Source: an uncultured Verrucomicrobiales bacterium
Lineage (GTDB): Bacteria; Verrucomicrobiota; Verrucomicrobiia; Verrucomicrobiales; Akkermansiaceae
Length of the DNA stretch: 31,397 nt
Assembly: GCA_937905985.1 (NCBI GenBank)
Contig: CALCWC010000022.1
Span: forward strand, 1-31,397
Direction: 5' to 3'
The notes beneath the pieces are model-generated. The model saw only the letters and a program-made list of their open reading frames with translations. It was not told the DNA's origin and ran no database searches. A program made the translations under genes and the position numbers. Shown here piece by piece: positions 1 to 11,121 of the stretch. Numbering within the stretch: the first letter of the stretch is position 1; each line of letters starts with the position of its first letter.

Positions 1-4
1 TGAA

Positions 5-831
5 CTATGCCAGAAAAGGGTAGGATACGGAAAAGTTTTCATGCCGCAGCAATAATTCGCCATACTCGAACATATTGATGAATGCGCTCAAGCGAGTTTC
101 CCAATCATGCATGGTGAGCGGGATGTGGCGCATGGCCATGGTTTCAGCATAATCCAGATAGGATGTGACCATACGGTTCAACTGCCCCAGTTCTTCTTCG
201 GTCAGGTAGTTTTTCGCCACGGTTACATCCGTCTTGATGATTTTCCCGTCCGGCGCATCGCGCCAGGTGGTCAACCCCATGTGTTCCCTAGTGGCGTCTG
301 CTCGGCATACAATGAGTTCTGTTGCAGTGGGGCCATGCACTGCGTAGTGCATTTTGTTTTGCACGGTGGCATAGAACCGCTTGGTGGCCTCGGCGGTGCT
401 GTCGTAATCGATGGCAGTGGCGTAAATATCCGTGATTTTCTGGTAAAATCGGCGCTCGCTGGCGCGGATTTCGCGAACTCATGCCAACTGCTCCTCAAAG
501 TAGCGGTCGGAGAGCAGAGTGCCGTTTTTCAGTCGCTCGTCATCCATCACCCAGCCCTTGATGGTGTATGTATGAGCGATGCCGTTCACCCATTTCCGGA
601 ATTGGACGGCGCTCTCGGAATTCACCTTGAATCCCACTGCAATAGCCATTTGCAGAGCGTAGTGCTGGGCAAGATACTGCTTCCCGTCTGCGGCAGTTAT
701 CCGAAATTTTCGGATAACTGGTCCGCGCTCCAGCTCGGAATCCTTGAAGATTTTCAGGATGTGGTAGTTAATGGTGCGGACATTATCTTCTGTGTAAGCC
801 AAATGGTTTCATCCTCATACCGCACTCCAAG
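5..831 (-). pseudogene. RhuM-family protein, decayed pseudogene
   Basis: Remnant of a RhuM-type (virulence RhuM family) gene, normally about 330 residues and of unsettled function. Three pieces are recognisable. The N-terminal signature DETIWLTQ lies at about 813-790 in one frame, with a TAA just upstream of that frame at 834-832. A second frame (802-482) carries DNVRTINYHILKIFKDSEL, FRITAADGK, VGFKVNS and KGWVMDDERLKN. After an in-frame TGA at 481-479 the same frame continues with VREIRASERRFYQKITDIYA, QNKMHYAVHG and VAKNYLTEEELGQLNRMVTS, ending at 5. The junction near 787-792 skips about ten conserved residues and shifts frame. The first residues are missing, and the last ~25 residues no longer resemble the family. 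Base composition is less GC-rich than the flanking genes, which suggests acquisition followed by decay. It lies downstream of folC on the same strand. Confidence 0.85.
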
Positions 832-832
832 T

Positions 833-869
833 TAAAAAATCGGCGTGGGCGTGGATGCGTGCAACGCCA
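833..869 (-). terminator. possible terminator after folC
   Basis: On the minus strand, just after the folC stop, a short stem (TGGCGT at 869-864 with ACGCCG at 846-841) is followed by a run of six T (839-834). The loop is long and the stem only six pairs, so this is a weak call based on position and the T run. Confidence 0.35.
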
Positions 870-871
870 AA

Positions 872-2083
872 TCACTGCTTGGTGGAGCGGTAGTCCGGGC
901 GGTTGGCGAGGATGGCCTTGGCTTCTCCGAGGAGGAAGAAGGAGCCGCAAAGAAGGGTGCCGGGGGTGAGGTGTTGCAGGGCTTCTTCCAGCGTGGCGGG
1001 TGTGGAGACGGGGGCGTTGCTGATGGCGCGCACCTTGGCGGCCATTTCATCCTGCGGCAGGATGCGGGGGCTCTGCACGGGCGGCAGCACCCACTCCGCC
1101 ACCAGCGGGGAGAGCAGGCCTATCACCTCGTCCAGCGCCTTGTCGGCAGAGCCGGCGTAGATGCAGCGCGCCTTCGTGCCGGGGTATTCCTTCTTCCAGG
1201 TTTCCACGAGCACGCGGATGGCGGGCGGGTTGTGCGCGCCGTCCATGATGACGCCGGGCAGGATTTCCTCGAAGCGGGCAGGCCAGCGCACCTCCGCCAA
1301 GCCGCGCGCCTCCTCCTCCGCGGAGCAGAGGAAGTGCGGCAGTGCGTGCAGCGCGGCCAGTGCCAGCGCGGCGTTCATCTTCTGGTAGCTTCCGCGCAGG
1401 CCGAGCGGCTGCTCACATGGTTCGGAGACGATGCGGTAGTCGGTGTCCATGCGCTGTGCGGCCTCATGGATGGCGCGCAGGGCCTCCGGCTGTTGCGGGG
1501 CGCAGAGGGCGGGGCGGTGCCAGGCGATGATGGCGGCTTTCTCCCCGGCAATTTCGTAGAGGGTGTCACCGAGGTACTGCATGTGGTCCATGCCGACGGG
1601 GGTGATGACGGCCACGTCCTTGGGCACGGCATTGGTGGCGTCCAGGCGGCCGCCCATGCCGGTTTCCAGGATGATGATGTCCACCGCGCGCTCTGCAAAG
1701 TGCAGCATGGCCACCGCCAGCACGATTTCAAAGAAGGTGGGCGGGGTTTCCCAATCGGCAATGGTGTCCTTCACTTTGCCGATGAGGCGCGCGGCGTCTG
1801 CATCCGCAATGTCCTGCCCGTTCACGCGGATACGCTCGTTGAACGCCACCAGGTGGGGTGAGGTGAACAGGCCCGTGGTGTACCCGGCGGCGCGCGCCAC
1901 GGATTCCGCGAACGCGCAGGTGGAGCCCTTGCCGTTGGTGCCGGCCACGTGGATGACGCGGGCGTGGGGCTCGCTCACGCCGCACTCGCGCAGCAGGCGG
2001 CGCATGCCGTCCAGCCCCAGCTTGATGCCGAACACCTGCGTGGCGTACAGCCAGTCCAGCGCCTCTGCGAGTTCGGTGAACAC
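872..2083 (-). CDS. folC: folylpolyglutamate/dihydrofolate synthase
   Basis: Cytosolic Mur-ligase-family enzyme that adds glutamates to tetrahydrofolate (and, in bifunctional members, makes dihydrofolate from dihydropteroate). The 403-residue length is typical. It has FGIKLGLD near residue 18, the P-loop AGTNGKGS at 47-54, the TSPHL substrate-site motif, ETGMGGRLDATN, and TPVGMDHMQYLG followed by IAGEKAAII. The C-terminal domain contains DGAHNP, the ADP-ribose-like contact motif of Mur ligases. The start is GTG at 2083, chosen because it gives the usual FolC N-terminus and lies four bases after the ahcY stop. No ribosome-binding site is visible, so translation probably depends on coupling to ahcY. 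Folate and the S-adenosylmethionine cycle meet in one-carbon metabolism, which makes the pairing sensible. Confidence 0.95.
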   Translation of the reverse strand: MFTELAEALDWLYATQVFGIKLGLDGMRRLLRECGVSEPHARVIHVAGTNGKGSTCAFAESVARAAGYTTGLFTSPHLVAFNERIRVNGQDIADADAARLIGKVKDTIADWETPPTFFEIVLAVAMLHFAERAVDIIILETGMGGRLDATNAVPKDVAVITPVGMDHMQYLGDTLYEIAGEKAAIIAWHRPALCAPQQPEALRAIHEAAQRMDTDYRIVSEPCEQPLGLRGSYQKMNAALALAALHALPHFLCSAEEEARGLAEVRWPARFEEILPGVIMDGAHNPPAIRVLVETWKKEYPGTKARCIYAGSADKALDEVIGLLSPLVAEWVLPPVQSPRILPQDEMAAKVRAISNAPVSTPATLEEALQHLTPGTLLCGSFFLLGEAKAILANRPDYRSTKQ

Positions 2084-2087
2084 GGTA

Positions 2088-3500
<1,413 letters not shown>

Positions 3501-3509
3501 GTTGCGCCC

Positions 3510-3538
3510 AGTCTACCCCAATCCCCGCGCCGGGTCAA
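3510..3538 (-). promoter_or_regulatory. promoter of ahcY (near-leaderless)
   Basis: Reading the minus strand: -35 TTGACC (3538-3533), 17-bp spacer, -10 TAGACT (3515-3510), then 9 nt to the ATG at 3500. The predicted start of transcription is about 2-3 nt before the start codon. Confidence 0.75.
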
Positions 3539-3661
3539 GATTGGAGAGCATCCTTGGCACCCCGGTGCGCCGGATGCGCATCATGATGAGTCTGCCTCCC
3601 CGGTACGGCCGGGAAATCAACGGAAAATCGCAGAAGCCCCCCCCCGGTGGGAAAAATAAAC

Positions 3662-3690
3662 TTGTTCCCCCGCACCGGGCATGATACATT
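3662..3690 (+). promoter_or_regulatory. promoter of the 3698 gene (leaderless)
   Basis: -35 TTGTTC (3662-3667), 17-bp spacer, -10 TACATT (3685-3690), 7 nt to ATG 3698. It is divergent from the ahcY promoter, with about 120 bp between the two -35 boxes. Confidence 0.65.
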
Positions 3691-3697
3691 TTGCTGC

Positions 3698-4645
3698 ATG
3701 AAACGTGCTGCTGGCATCTTGGCAACGGCGTTCCTGCTGCTTTCGGCGGGAACCGCGCAGGCTTTACAAATCAAGGATGTTGATACCTCGCTCACCCGCG
3801 TTCGGGCGGACAAGGAGCTCACCAAGGACTACAAGTACCGCGTGCTGCAGGACATGGCCGTGCGCCGCACCTGGATGGTCAACAGCGATTGCCGCGTGAG
3901 CCTGGACTTCGACACCTCCAACGGCAAGCTCATCTTTGTGCTGGTGGAGTACAAGGGCGGAGTGGACAAGGACCGTGTGGACGACGACACGGAGACTATC
4001 CTCCAGAGCACCGACATCAAGTGGAAGAAGCTGGCCAAGAACAAGCAGAGCAAGTACGGCGTGAAAAACGCCCGCGTGGCCAAGGCCAGCAACGGCTTCT
4101 ACATCTTCCAGGAATACAACAAGAAGAAAAAGTGCGTGCGCCTCATGATGACCGCCGCCCACCCGGAGGAGAACCGCCGCGATATGCAGGACGCCTCTGA
4201 CGCCGCCCACGTGACCGCCCTGGGCAGCACCGCCGGCGGCAGCGTGGTCAAGCAGATCAAGCAGGACGAGGAGCGCCGCCTCCGTATGCCCAACCAGGCC
4301 TCCAAGGCCGCTCCCGAACCCAAGGTGGAGAACCCCGTCAAGGAGCCCAAGAAGCCCGCAACCCTGCCCAAGGAACCCGAACCCGATGCCTTGGATGAAG
4401 ACACCGTCGACGATGCCGACGGCGTGCCGGTGAGCGAGGACTTCTCCCCCATGGAATGGCTGGAGGAACACGGTATTGACCAGACCCGCCTCATCCAGAT
4501 TGGCGGCGGGCTGGCCGGCCTTATCCTCCTCTTGACCATCATCGGCTACATACGCCGCCGCGCCGCCCAGAAGCGTATCCTGCAGCGTGTGCAGGAACTC
4601 CGCCAGGGAACGGAAGCCGACGACGAGGACGATTCCGAGGAATAA
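3698..4645 (+). CDS. single-pass envelope protein, unknown function
   Basis: Not recognised. The 315-residue protein starts with a signal peptide (MKR, hydrophobic ATAFLLLS, cleavage after TAQA or so). A soluble domain of about 160 residues follows, rich in lysine and aspartate. Next is a linker rich in Pro, Lys and Glu (roughly 205-245) and an acidic patch (DALDEDTVDDADG). One strong membrane segment follows (IQIGGGLAGLILLLTIIGYI, about 266-285), then a basic RRRAAQKR stop-transfer stretch and a very acidic C-terminus (EADDEDDSEE). Predicted topology: soluble domain outside, 30-residue tail in the cytoplasm. The start at 3698 is preferred over an upstream in-frame start because the signal peptide begins there and the -10 box ends 7 nt before it. 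Confidence 0.8.
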   Translation: MKRAAGILATAFLLLSAGTAQALQIKDVDTSLTRVRADKELTKDYKYRVLQDMAVRRTWMVNSDCRVSLDFDTSNGKLIFVLVEYKGGVDKDRVDDDTETILQSTDIKWKKLAKNKQSKYGVKNARVAKASNGFYIFQEYNKKKKCVRLMMTAAHPEENRRDMQDASDAAHVTALGSTAGGSVVKQIKQDEERRLRMPNQASKAAPEPKVENPVKEPKKPATLPKEPEPDALDEDTVDDADGVPVSEDFSPMEWLEEHGIDQTRLIQIGGGLAGLILLLTIIGYIRRRAAQKRILQRVQELRQGTEADDEDDSEE

Positions 4646-4652
4646 GGCAAAC

Positions 4653-4681
4653 TTGACTTGCCCGCGGCGTGCCCGTATAAT
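4653..4681 (+). promoter_or_regulatory. promoter of the DJ-1/PfpI gene (leaderless)
   Basis: -35 TTGACT (4653-4658), 17-bp spacer, consensus -10 TATAAT (4676-4681), 7 nt to ATG 4689. This is the best sigma-70-like match in the window, and it leaves no room for a 5' leader. Confidence 0.85.
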
Positions 4682-4688
4682 CGCGGGC

Positions 4689-5234
4689 ATGAAACCGATT
4701 CTGTTCATTGTTGCCCCGGGGTTCGAGGAAATCGAGCTCACTGCGCCGATTGACATCCTGCGCCGCCTGGAGATACCCGTGGTCACCGCGGGGCTGCAGG
4801 GTCGTACGGCAGAGGGCGCACACGGCGTGCCCGTGACTGCGGAGATGCTGATGGTGGATGTGGATCCGGAGCAGTATGGCGGCATTGTGCTGCCGGGCGG
4901 CCCTGCGTCCTGGACGCTGCGCGACACGCCGGGCGTGCTTGCGCTGGTGCGCGCGTTCCATGAGGCGGGCAAGCTGGTGGGCGCCATCTGCGCGGCGCCC
5001 ATTGCGCTGGAGGCCGCGGGCGTGCTGGAAGGCCGCCGCGTGACCTGCTACCCCGCCGTGAAGGGAGATTTGAAATCCGCCGCGGAGGTGTTGGACACCC
5101 CCGCCGCCACGGATGGCAACATTGTGACGGGCCGCGGGCCCGGCGCCGCGCTGGAGTTCGGCTTTGCGCTGGCGGACTACCTGGGCTGCGCGGAGAAGAC
5201 CCCCTCTCTCCGCAGCGACATGTGCGTGTGCTGA
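4689..5234 (+). CDS. DJ-1/PfpI family protein (YajL-like)
   Basis: Member of the DJ-1/ThiJ/PfpI superfamily, 181 residues, the usual single-domain size. The N-terminus ILFIVAPGFEEIELTAPIDI contains the conserved acidic residue near 14-16. The nucleophile elbow GAICAAP has Cys101, and GGIVLPGG precedes it. The C-terminal GRGPGAALEFG matches the family. DJ-1 relatives are variously described as glyoxalases, chaperones or amidases; the sequence does not decide which. A longer upstream in-frame start exists but would overlap the preceding gene, and the perfect promoter ending at 4681 points to ATG 4689. mnmG follows 10 bp downstream and probably shares the transcript. Confidence 0.88.
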   Translation: MKPILFIVAPGFEEIELTAPIDILRRLEIPVVTAGLQGRTAEGAHGVPVTAEMLMVDVDPEQYGGIVLPGGPASWTLRDTPGVLALVRAFHEAGKLVGAICAAPIALEAAGVLEGRRVTCYPAVKGDLKSAAEVLDTPAATDGNIVTGRGPGAALEFGFALADYLGCAEKTPSLRSDMCVC

Positions 5235-5244
5235 TTCCCCCTAC

Positions 5245-7116
<1,872 letters not shown>

Positions 7117-7160
7117 GCCGGGGGAATCCGGCGCATGGCATAACAAAGCGGCATTCTCCC

Positions 7161-7188
7161 TTGACTTGGGGGCGTGCGGTGGTATCAT
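7161..7188 (+). promoter_or_regulatory. promoter of the Lrp/AsnC gene (near-leaderless)
   Basis: -35 TTGACT (7161-7166), 16-bp spacer, -10 TATCAT (7183-7188), 9 nt to ATG 7198. Confidence 0.7.
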
Positions 7189-7197
7189 GTTCGCACC

Positions 7198-7674
7198 ATG
7201 ACACAGAACGCCCTTCTCAAGATGTTGGAGACGGATGCCCGCCTGAACGACGAGCAGATAGCCGCGCGCCTGGGAATAGAAGCCGCGGAGGTGGCGGCCA
7301 TGCGCGCCAAGCTGGAGGCCGAGGGCCGCATCGTTGGCTACCAGGCCATCCTGAACGACGACAAGGAGGGCGTTTCCGCGCTCATCGAGGTGCGCTGCAC
7401 GCCGGAGCGCGGCGGCGGCTTCAACCGGCTGGCAAAGCGCATTGCACGGTTCGACGAGGTCCGCAGCTGTTTCCTGATATCCGGCGGCTTTGATTTGCTG
7501 ATTCTGGTGGAAGCCCATTCCCTGCTGGAGGTGGCGCGCTTTGTGAGCGAGAAGCTGTCCAGCATGGATGGCGTGCTTTCCACCGCCACGCACTTCCGCC
7601 TGAAGACCTACAAGCAGAACGGCCTCCTCTTCGACGAGGAGGAAACCGATGAACGCATCAGCGTTGCTCCATAA
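7198..7674 (+). CDS. Lrp/AsnC family transcriptional regulator
   Basis: Small regulator of 158 residues with the two usual Lrp parts. The N-terminal winged helix-turn-helix is at about 5-50 (ARLNDEQIAARLGIEAAEVAAM). The RAM ligand-binding/oligomerisation domain spans about 60-135 (VSALIEVRCTPERGGGF, then FLISGGFDLLILVEA, the family's GxFDL-type core). It lies three bases upstream of a class I/II aminotransferase, a common pairing in which the regulator senses an amino acid and controls the enzyme. The real target is not shown by the sequence. An in-frame start eight codons upstream was rejected because the promoter overlaps it. Confidence 0.88.
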   Translation: MTQNALLKMLETDARLNDEQIAARLGIEAAEVAAMRAKLEAEGRIVGYQAILNDDKEGVSALIEVRCTPERGGGFNRLAKRIARFDEVRSCFLISGGFDLLILVEAHSLLEVARFVSEKLSSMDGVLSTATHFRLKTYKQNGLLFDEEETDERISVAP

Positions 7675-7677
7675 GCC

Positions 7678-8850
7678 ATGAACTGGGACCGCATGCTCTC
7701 CAAACAGGTCGTGGATCTGCCGCGTTCCGGCATTCGCGAATTCTTTGACCTCGTCACCGGCAGCAAGGATATCATCTCCCTCGGCGTCGGCGAACCCGAT
7801 TTCGTCACCCCCTGGAACATCCGCGAGGCCGCCATCTTCTCCCTGGAGAAGGGGCATACCACCTACACCAGCAACTACGGCCTGGAAAGTCTCCGCCGCG
7901 CCATCGCCAAGTATGTGGAGGGCTTCTTCCACGTGGAGTACAACCCCATTGGCGAGATCCTGCCGACGGTGGGCGTGAGCGAGGCGATTGACCTTGCGCT
8001 GCGCTGTCTGCTGAACCCCGGGGACGAGGTGCTGTACCATGAGCCGTGCTACGTGAGCTACGCGCCGTCTGTGAAGCTGGCGTACGGCGTGGCCACTCCG
8101 GTGGAGACGAGTATCGATGATTTGTTTGCGCTGAACCCGGCGAAGCTGGAGGCGGCCATCACGCCCAAGACGAAGGTGCTGATGCTCAACTTCCCCACCA
8201 ACCCCACGGGTTCCATCGCCCCCCGCGAAACACTGGAGAAAATCGCGAAAATCTGCGTGAAGCATGACCTGTTCGTGCTGACGGATGAAATCTACTCCGA
8301 ACTGCGCTACGATGGCGAGCCGCACACCAGCATTGCTTCCCTGCCCGGTATGAAGGAGCGCACGCTCCTGCTGCACGGCTTCTCCAAGGCTTTCGCCATG
8401 ACGGGCTTCCGCCTGGGCTACGCCTGCGGCCCGCACGAGCTCATCGACCAGATGGTGAAAATCCACTCCTACATGATGATCTGCCCGACCATTACGGCGC
8501 AGGAGGCTGCCATCGAGGCATTGCAGAACGGCACCCCCGCCATGCATGAGATGCGCGACAGCTACCACATGCGCCGCAACTACATCGTGAAGCGCTTCAA
8601 CGAGATGGGCATGGATTGCCACCTGCCCGGCGGCGCGTTCTACACCTTCCCCAGCGTGAAGCGCTTCGGCATCAGCTCCAAGGAGTTCGCGCTGCGCCTG
8701 CTCAAGGATGCCAGGGTGGCCGCCGTGCCGGGCACGGCCTTCGGCGAATGCGGCGAGGGCTACCTACGCTGCTGCTACGCCACGGCCTTCTCCCTGCTGG
8801 AGGAGGCGTGCGACAAGATGGCCCGCTTCTGCGACTCGCTCAAGGGCTGA
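7678..8850 (+). CDS. PLP-dependent class I/II aminotransferase
   Basis: Fold-type I aminotransferase of 390 residues. It has the N-terminal GVGEPDFVTP motif of the aspartate-aminotransferase family, NFPTNPTG, and Asp203 in LTDEIY to contact the pyridine nitrogen. The Schiff-base lysine is Lys237 in HGFSKAFAMTGFRLGY, with the phosphate-binding Arg beside it. Substrate is not decidable from sequence; branched-chain, aromatic, alanine or aspartate are all possible. It follows the Lrp/AsnC regulator with a 3-bp gap and no Shine-Dalgarno sequence, so the two are almost surely one transcript. Confidence 0.93.
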   Translation: MNWDRMLSKQVVDLPRSGIREFFDLVTGSKDIISLGVGEPDFVTPWNIREAAIFSLEKGHTTYTSNYGLESLRRAIAKYVEGFFHVEYNPIGEILPTVGVSEAIDLALRCLLNPGDEVLYHEPCYVSYAPSVKLAYGVATPVETSIDDLFALNPAKLEAAITPKTKVLMLNFPTNPTGSIAPRETLEKIAKICVKHDLFVLTDEIYSELRYDGEPHTSIASLPGMKERTLLLHGFSKAFAMTGFRLGYACGPHELIDQMVKIHSYMMICPTITAQEAAIEALQNGTPAMHEMRDSYHMRRNYIVKRFNEMGMDCHLPGGAFYTFPSVKRFGISSKEFALRLLKDARVAAVPGTAFGECGEGYLRCCYATAFSLLEEACDKMARFCDSLKG

Positions 8851-8880
8851 TTTTCATCCACCAATCTTATTCTCCGAGCC

Positions 8881-9624
8881 ATGTGCGACCGGGAGACAGC
8901 GCGTCGCGAACAACCACCTGTCGCGGGCGGTGAGGGCGCTCTCTTCCGCACGTACGCCGTGCCGTTTATCATTTTCCTGGCTTTCAACCTGCTGCTGTGG
9001 GCGGTGGAGGGAGCCGTGAAGTGGGACCACCCGAATGCCGCCTGGTGGCAGCGCATGCCGGAGCTTCCCGTGTACACCCTGCAGGTGCTGGTGTGCGCGG
9101 TGTACCTGTGGCGCGTGCGTTGGAACGTGGAATGGCATTGCACGGCGGGCAGCTGCCTGTGGGGTGCGCTTGCGGGTGTGGTTGGCATTGCCGTCTGGCT
9201 GGTGCCGTACCTGTTCGGCTGGGTGCCGCAGGAGGGCGGGTTCATGCCGGAGACGGTGTTCGGCGCGGGCTCTGCGGGAACGTGTGCCGCATACGCGCTG
9301 CGTTTTGCGCGCGCCGTGCTTATTGTGCCTTTCATTGAGGAATTTTTCTGGCGCGGCTACCTGATGCGCTGGTGCATCAACCGCGACGAGCCGCACTCCG
9401 TTCCGCTCGGCCGGGGCAGCTGGATTTCCTACCTGGTGGTCACCCTGGCCTTCATGCTGGTGCACAACCCCGCGGACTACGCCGGCGCCTTCCTGTACGG
9501 CTCGCTGGCCTATCTGCTGGTGGTGCGCACGCGCCAGCTCACCCCCGTTATCGTCATGCACGCCGTGGCCAACCTCGTCATGGGCGTGTGCGCCATTGAA
9601 CTCAACCTCCCACACCTCTGGTAA
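8881..9624 (+). CDS. CAAX prenyl protease-related membrane protein (CPBP family)
   Basis: Polytopic membrane protein of 247 residues with the CPBP/Abi motifs: motif 1 EEFFWRGYLMR (Glu153-Glu154, Arg158), motif 2 FMLVHNP (His195), and motif 3 HAVANLVMG (His227, Asn231). These residues form the presumed intramembrane protease site. Several hydrophobic segments are evident (about 25-45, 65-80, 92-113, 140-152, 182-195, 205-240). The arrangement resembles the CAAX-protease-related proteins found in PEP-CTERM/exosortase bacteria, including Verrucomicrobia, but no exosortase is in this window. The gap to the aminotransferase is 30 bp and the next gene follows by one base. Confidence 0.85.
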   Translation: MCDRETARREQPPVAGGEGALFRTYAVPFIIFLAFNLLLWAVEGAVKWDHPNAAWWQRMPELPVYTLQVLVCAVYLWRVRWNVEWHCTAGSCLWGALAGVVGIAVWLVPYLFGWVPQEGGFMPETVFGAGSAGTCAAYALRFARAVLIVPFIEEFFWRGYLMRWCINRDEPHSVPLGRGSWISYLVVTLAFMLVHNPADYAGAFLYGSLAYLLVVRTRQLTPVIVMHAVANLVMGVCAIELNLPHLW

Positions 9625-9625
9625 T

Positions 9626-10201
9626 ATGGACTACATGCAACTCACCCTCGCCCTCGTCATGGGCGTATGCCTCTCCGCCGCGTGCGGATTCCGCATCTTC
9701 GTGCCCCTGCTGGCGGTCGGCCTGGCCGTCCGCTTCATGGGCCTCAGCGCCACTCCCGCCCTTGCCTGGACCGCTTCTGATCTGGGCCTGGCCTGCCTGA
9801 GCGCGGCCACCCTGGTGGAAGTCCTGGCCTACTACATCCCCTGGGTGGACAACGCGCTGGACACCATCCACGGCCCGCTGGCGGTGGTGGCGGGCACGCT
9901 CCTGGTGGGCGGCCTGCTGGGCGATATGCCGCCCGCGCTGCAATGGGGGCTGGGCGTGGTGGCCGGCGGTGGCGCCGCCGGGGCCGTGAAGGCCGGGGCC
10001 GCCACTGTGCGTGCCGCCAGCACCGCCACTACCGGCGGTATCGGCAACTGTGTTGTTTCCACGGTGGAGAACGGCTGCGCCACCGTTGGCTCTGCCCTTG
10101 CCGTTGTTGCGCCTGTTGTGGCAGGCGTCTGCCTTATCCTGCTGGTGGCGGCCATGTGCGCTATTGTCAACAAGTTCCGTCGCCGCGAAGCAGCAGAGTA
10201 A
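9626..10201 (+). CDS. DUF4126-type membrane protein
   Basis: Small integral membrane protein of 191 residues. The start LTLALVMGVCLSAACGFRIF, the VEVLAYYIPWVDNALDTIHGP segment and a glycine/alanine-rich membrane hairpin (GAVKAGAATVRAAST) are typical of DUF4126 proteins, whose function is unknown. The C-terminus has a last membrane segment (about 158-180) and a basic tail KFRRREAAE. ATG 9626 is chosen because it directly follows the stop of the CPBP gene; a start ten codons earlier would overlap that gene. Confidence 0.75.
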   Translation: MDYMQLTLALVMGVCLSAACGFRIFVPLLAVGLAVRFMGLSATPALAWTASDLGLACLSAATLVEVLAYYIPWVDNALDTIHGPLAVVAGTLLVGGLLGDMPPALQWGLGVVAGGGAAGAVKAGAATVRAASTATTGGIGNCVVSTVENGCATVGSALAVVAPVVAGVCLILLVAAMCAIVNKFRRREAAE

Positions 10202-10227
10202 TTTTTACCATTCACGCCACTTTCACT

Positions 10228-11112
10228 ATGCAAGCGTTCATCTTGGGGGCAGGACTCGGCACGCGGCTGGCACCGCTCACCAGCATTCTGCCCAAGCCGC
10301 TGATGCCCGTGTTCCAGAAGCCGCTCATCCACCACACCATGGACCACTTCATGCGCTGCGGGGTGGATTCCTTCATTGTGAACATATCCTGCCTGCCGCT
10401 CATGTGGGAGCGCGCCTTCCCGGAGGGTACCTACCGCGGAAAGCCCGTGCAGTTCAGCCAGGAGAACGAGCCGCTGGATTCTGGCGGCGGCGTGAAGAAA
10501 ATCCGCTCCCTGCTGGCGGACCCCGCTGCGCCGCTCCTGGTGCATAACGGCGACATCTGGACGGATATCCCCGTGGCTGATTTGCTGGAGGCCCACCGGG
10601 CGGGCGGGCATTGGGTCACCCTGGCCCTGCGCAGCGTGGATGGTAAGAAGAACGTGGGGTTCAACCCAGCCACCGGGCTGGTGACCGACATGCGCCACGC
10701 CCTCGGCGTGGATGCGGGGGAATACCAGTTCGCGGGCATGTATATCATGGAGCCGCAGGTGTTCGACCTCTTCCCCGACGATGAAAAATTCTCCGTGGTG
10801 CCCACTTGGCTGGAGCTCATCAAGCAGGGCAAGGTGGGCGGCCACGTGTGCGACTGGGCCAACTGGCGCGAACTCGGCTCCCCCCAAACCTATCTGGACG
10901 CTGTGCTGCAAACCAGCTCCCGCGAGCGCATCCACCCGTCCGCCGTCATCTCTGCAACCGCGGAAATCGGCGAGGACTGCACCGTGGGCCAGGACGCCCA
11001 CATCCCCGCAGGATGCGTGCTGGACGACTGCATCGTTTGGCCCCGCACCCACGTGGAACCCGGCACCTACCGCCGCTGCATCATCACCCCCCGCATCACC
11101 GTGCAAGCCTGA
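10228..11112 (+). CDS. sugar-1-phosphate nucleotidyltransferase
   Basis: NDP-sugar pyrophosphorylase-like protein of 294 residues. The N-terminal Rossmann-like domain begins AFILGAGLGTRLAPLT (the GxGxR nucleotide-binding loop) and continues with LPKPLMPV (catalytic Lys) and HNGDIWTD (metal-binding Asp). The C-terminal part after about residue 225 has hexapeptide-like spacing (IHPSAVISATAEIGEDCTVG), indicating a short left-handed beta-helix. This suggests a mannose-, glucose- or N-acetylmuramate-1-phosphate nucleotidyltransferase. A MurU-like role is possible, but no amgK partner is adjacent. It is the last gene of the plus-strand run that starts at 7198. Confidence 0.85.
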   Translation: MQAFILGAGLGTRLAPLTSILPKPLMPVFQKPLIHHTMDHFMRCGVDSFIVNISCLPLMWERAFPEGTYRGKPVQFSQENEPLDSGGGVKKIRSLLADPAAPLLVHNGDIWTDIPVADLLEAHRAGGHWVTLALRSVDGKKNVGFNPATGLVTDMRHALGVDAGEYQFAGMYIMEPQVFDLFPDDEKFSVVPTWLELIKQGKVGGHVCDWANWRELGSPQTYLDAVLQTSSRERIHPSAVISATAEIGEDCTVGQDAHIPAGCVLDDCIVWPRTHVEPGTYRRCIITPRITVQA

Positions 11113-11121
11113 CCGCGCGGA

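Noticed and set aside
479..481. In-frame TGA in the RhuM-like gene read as selenocysteine or recoding
   Set aside because: The position is not a catalytic Cys in the family, no SECIS-like hairpin is obvious downstream, and the gene carries a separate frameshift, so decay is the simpler reading.
3501..3540. SAH riboswitch upstream of ahcY
   Set aside because: The promoter leaves only about 2-3 nt of leader.
7117..7134. GCCGG...CCGGC hairpin after mnmG as a terminator
   Set aside because: Only five base pairs and no T run.
8868..8873. TATTCT seven bases before the CAAX-protease-related gene, a possible leaderless promoter
   Set aside because: The spacing fits, but no acceptable -35 box lies 16-18 bp upstream (GGCTGA). 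The gene is probably in the operon starting at 7198. A similar TATCTC before speA (20908-20913) was rejected for the same reason.
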